NCBI GenBank assembly: GCA_960531495.1
Contig: OY482846.1
Coordinates: 44,281,223 to 44,345,222 of the forward strand
Source of the DNA: Zeus faber
Taxonomy: Eukaryota > Chordata > Actinopteri > Zeiformes > Zeidae
Direction of reading: 5' to 3'
Length of the DNA: 64,000 bases
Of this stretch, positions 13,531 to 64,000 are shown piece by piece. Both the position numbers and the translations under genes were made by a program. The stretch's first letter is position 1. Each line of letters starts with the position of its first letter. Below the pieces are notes generated by a model. It was not told the origin of the DNA and ran no database searches. It saw only the letters and a list, made by a program, of their open reading frames with translations.

Positions 13531-14352
13531 CGTTTCGCCGCATGGGGCACAACTGCATAATTAGGGCACACCAGCAGGGTGACTACACACCAGGCCGTCT
13601 GCACAAGATGTCGGTGGTATACGATACCGTATATAACAGGCAATTACAGTTTTTAAGCTCTTTGCTTTTTATCCGTCGTCGTTCCGCTGTAGAATGCTGT
13701 AGAAATGGCGGACCAAACGCTGTTTCATATTCATATGCTCAATTCAACGTTTCGTTTAAACTGTGGGACAAACCCCCGTTTTATACGACATGTGGGGCCA
13801 CAGACCCCATTCGCTAGGATTGGGACCCCAATCTGACAGTCCAAACTTCCACACCTGTCTATACCAAATTGAGGGAGATAACAGTGAAACTAGGATTTAA
13901 AAAAAAAAAACGTTGTTATTGTACATTCTTTAATCTCTGAAATGGAACAATGGAGAAGTTTAACTGTTAATGGTTTTGTTGGGGACCTTCTGGGAAGACA
14001 CGTTGAGAACCGCTGCTCTACTATGAGAAGGAACTCTCAGCCACCTACAGTCAGACAGTTTATTGATGATTTTGACACAAGTTTACTTGTATCTCAGCAC
14101 TTTTCCAAGATGGACTTCCTGATAGCGAATGTATTTTCTTTTTTTTTTTGGCCAACGGTCATATCTGATCCACTCAGTGTAGCTTGAGCAGACTGAAGAG
14201 GGTCGGCTGTTCACAAAGTCAGTGATGAATAATAGAATATAATGTTGAACGATATGTACTTTATCAAAAGAAATAGGATTCACAGTGATTTATTTTGAAT
14301 TAAAAAACCTACTTTTCGTTTCTCTCAGACGTCTCCCGGTGAAGACTCTGAG

Positions 14353-62118
<47,766 letters not shown>

Positions 62119-64000
62119 GTAACGTGGCATTTACGGAGACGTTTTTCAACAGTGGGGTTTTGTGCTTTTGACACAGGAAAGATGCAGTATACGCTGCTTT
62201 GACATATGAAGTTTTTCTGCCTAGTCCTTCCCGAAAAATTGCAATCGGCAAAACTACACCATATTGAGCTGTTTCTATTTTTTGTCCTCCCTGTTGACAC
62301 ATATGAGGGGGACAGAATATTAGAAACACTTCTGGATATAAGGCAGCTCGGTACACCACCAGCTACCTCCATGATAAAACATATCATGGGGGGGGGGGTA
62401 TCAATTATCAGTCTTAAATAAATTTAAAACTTAAAATAATTTTCAGACAGTATTCATTTAGATTTTGAGTGTTTAATGAAAATGTAAAATTATAAGGACA
62501 TCTTGGCGGGGCTGCGCCAGTGCTGCGCCAAATCCTGACAGCAAGCGCCTGGGTTAGGTGGAGAGGCGCAACAGGGGAGGGTTTCCTACATAATAATATC
62601 ACGCTAACTGCGTGTGCATATATGTATGACCATATGTATATGTATGTGACCAATAGTCTCTTGAACTTGACTATAAGTGCAGGTGTCTGTGAATTGGGTG
62701 GCCAATTTTGCACCAAATGTATGAATACAACCTGATTGAAAAACTGTCCAAATTGCACCGGCGCACAGAGGCGCTGCTCTGCGCGGCGGCGCCATCAGCG
62801 GAGCATTTCACCGTTGGCGGCTGCTTTGTGAGTCAGACGCTCGCTCTTTCTGTTATTTGCGCCGCTTTAGCGCCCGCAAAAGCCGCGCAAACCTTTTGTG
62901 AACCGGCCCCCGAGTGTATATGTACAGTATAAAAACTTGTGATCATGTCCATTGCTTTTTCTTTAAACCTAAACCCTATTTTTCGATCATTGGGAGTCAC
63001 AACCTGAAAGAATCTCTTTAATTTATTAAAAAGTATTTTTTTTTTTTCAAGTTTTCTTTTCCTCATCTCATTTCATCAGCGTCTGAACGCAGTTGGAAGG
63101 GCAGGGAGGACGTCACTTGCATAGGACGGAAAAGGTTTGATATTTTCGGAGCGGACGCAAAAGCAAAGCCGGACCACGTCAGATCCCGAAGCTGTCGAGC
63201 GTATCTAGCAGATTTACCGCTGTTAACAATCTTACTTCAATTTTCTCGGGTACGTGGGAAGTGCCTCGGCGCTTTTGCTTCGCCGCGTCCCAAAGCGACG
63301 CGGAGACGAGCGCGTAAGCAGAATAAAGTCCAAGCGCGGGCAGAACGCAGGCCCGGCGGTGGAACCTGCGGCCCCCGAGCGCCCGCCAATCTGCTGATTA
63401 CCACAAAGCGCAGCGCTGGACTCGACAGGAACGTTTTTATTTATTTATTTTGTTATTTTCCAGGTGTTCTTATCAGCAGATCGTCACCATCGGCAGCAAC
63501 CGGCAAACAGGCTGTCGTTTGAATCGAGCGTCAGCGGCTGCATCATCATAACATTGCTCACAGGGGAATAGCCAGTTGTCAGTTGTCAGAATGTCAGCCT
63601 CTCGGGCGGCGCTGAAATTCGCCTTAGTCTCGGATTGATGGTCGACAATTTCGATAAATTATCCCCGTAAAGAGTCGGTTCCCCGCAGAGAGCACATTAA
63701 AAAAAAAAGTTGGGGGGGGGGTCTTAGAGCTTGAGAGAAGCGGCATATTTTAAACGGTTGAGAACAATAAGGTAAGACTTTGTCGTCACGCAGCTCTGCG
63801 GAATGCTCAATTCTGATTGGGCGACAGCGGCAGCGTATTCTTTTAAGAAGCCGTGCAGTCAGGGGGAGGCAGCGCCTCACCTGGGCTAACACGAAAAAAA
63901 AATATATATATTTTTTTTTTGTTCTGTAATTTATACGTTTTTTTCCCTTTTGGTTGTTTGTTTATGTATCGTTTCGCGCTTATACCATTGTAATCACAGT
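62119..64000 (+). other. r3hdm1: Start of the next r3hdm1 intron, to window edge
   Basis: No exon recognised. Contains a G run (62388-62398), another minus-strand copy of the short dispersed repeat (62605-62670) and a segment ending GCGCAAACCTTTTGTGAACC near 62905 that looks like one end of a dispersed element. The part 63080-63600 is GC-richer and unique; it may be regulatory, but nothing specific is visible. Confidence 0.6.
62605..62670 (-). repeat. Short dispersed repeat, copy 6 (minus)
   Basis: GCATATATGTATGACCATAT and GTGACCAATAGTCTCTTGAA match copies 1 and 4 (inverted). Confidence 0.55.

Overview
This window is vertebrate genomic DNA, most likely from a ray-finned (teleost) fish. The evidence is a split gene with small exons and GT/GC-AG introns, very long TG/CA, CT and GACA microsatellites, and fish-type repeats (Tc1, several hAT families, Ty3/gypsy-like elements). 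There is one recognisable host gene, on the + strand: r3hdm1 (R3H domain containing 1). I could phase 22 consecutive coding exons, from the start codon at 14353 to 62118. They join in frame into about 1,000 codons. The last exons (the conserved C-terminal domain, roughly 100-130 residues in mammals) lie beyond the right edge. Identity rests on the MRMSD start, the SLAVCEE box, the [18 protein letters not shown] block, the R3H core, the SUZ-type segment, the PWSSTDS/KASSFSG block, PGGGMVMMQLS and SLLGQPLQ. All comparisons to other species are from memory.

Layout. 1-4160: upstream DNA with no recognisable gene. About 4165-4485: CpG-rich segment behind a CT tract with a possible 5' untranslated exon ending in a GT donor. 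4486-14328: large 5' intron rich in microsatellites, with the largest simple repeat of the window at 7051-7414. 14329-37193: coding exons 1-14, carrying the N-terminus, the R3H and SUZ segments and the first half of the low-complexity region; introns hold hAT relics, MITE-like elements and a decayed gypsy-like fossil at 25864-27892. 38058-42939: the intron that hosts miR-128 (mature arm 41530-41550), the microRNA housed in R3HDM1 in mammals; it also contains a 1.9-kb element with inverted ends. 42940-45305: exons 16-18. 45306-59901: a 14.6-kb intron made mostly of a broken antisense Ty3/gypsy-like element invaded by a hAT transposon with a perfect 8-bp target duplication, a 1.1-kb MITE-like element, two inverted copies of another repeat and a Tc1 remnant. 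59902-62118: exons 19-22. 62119-64000: intron sequence with no further exon found.

The protein is expected to be a cytoplasmic RNA-binding protein and the transcript doubles as the miR-128 host. Points most worth a second look: the conserved miR-128 hairpin, two GC-AG introns, a TG tract of about 118 bases serving as the pyrimidine tract of the SUZ exon, a 51-bp near-perfect hairpin just upstream of the R3H exon, and several unnamed inverted-repeat elements. I found no clearly new biological system; the strongest unnamed structures are the inverted-repeat elements at 38288-40215 and 18312-18548.
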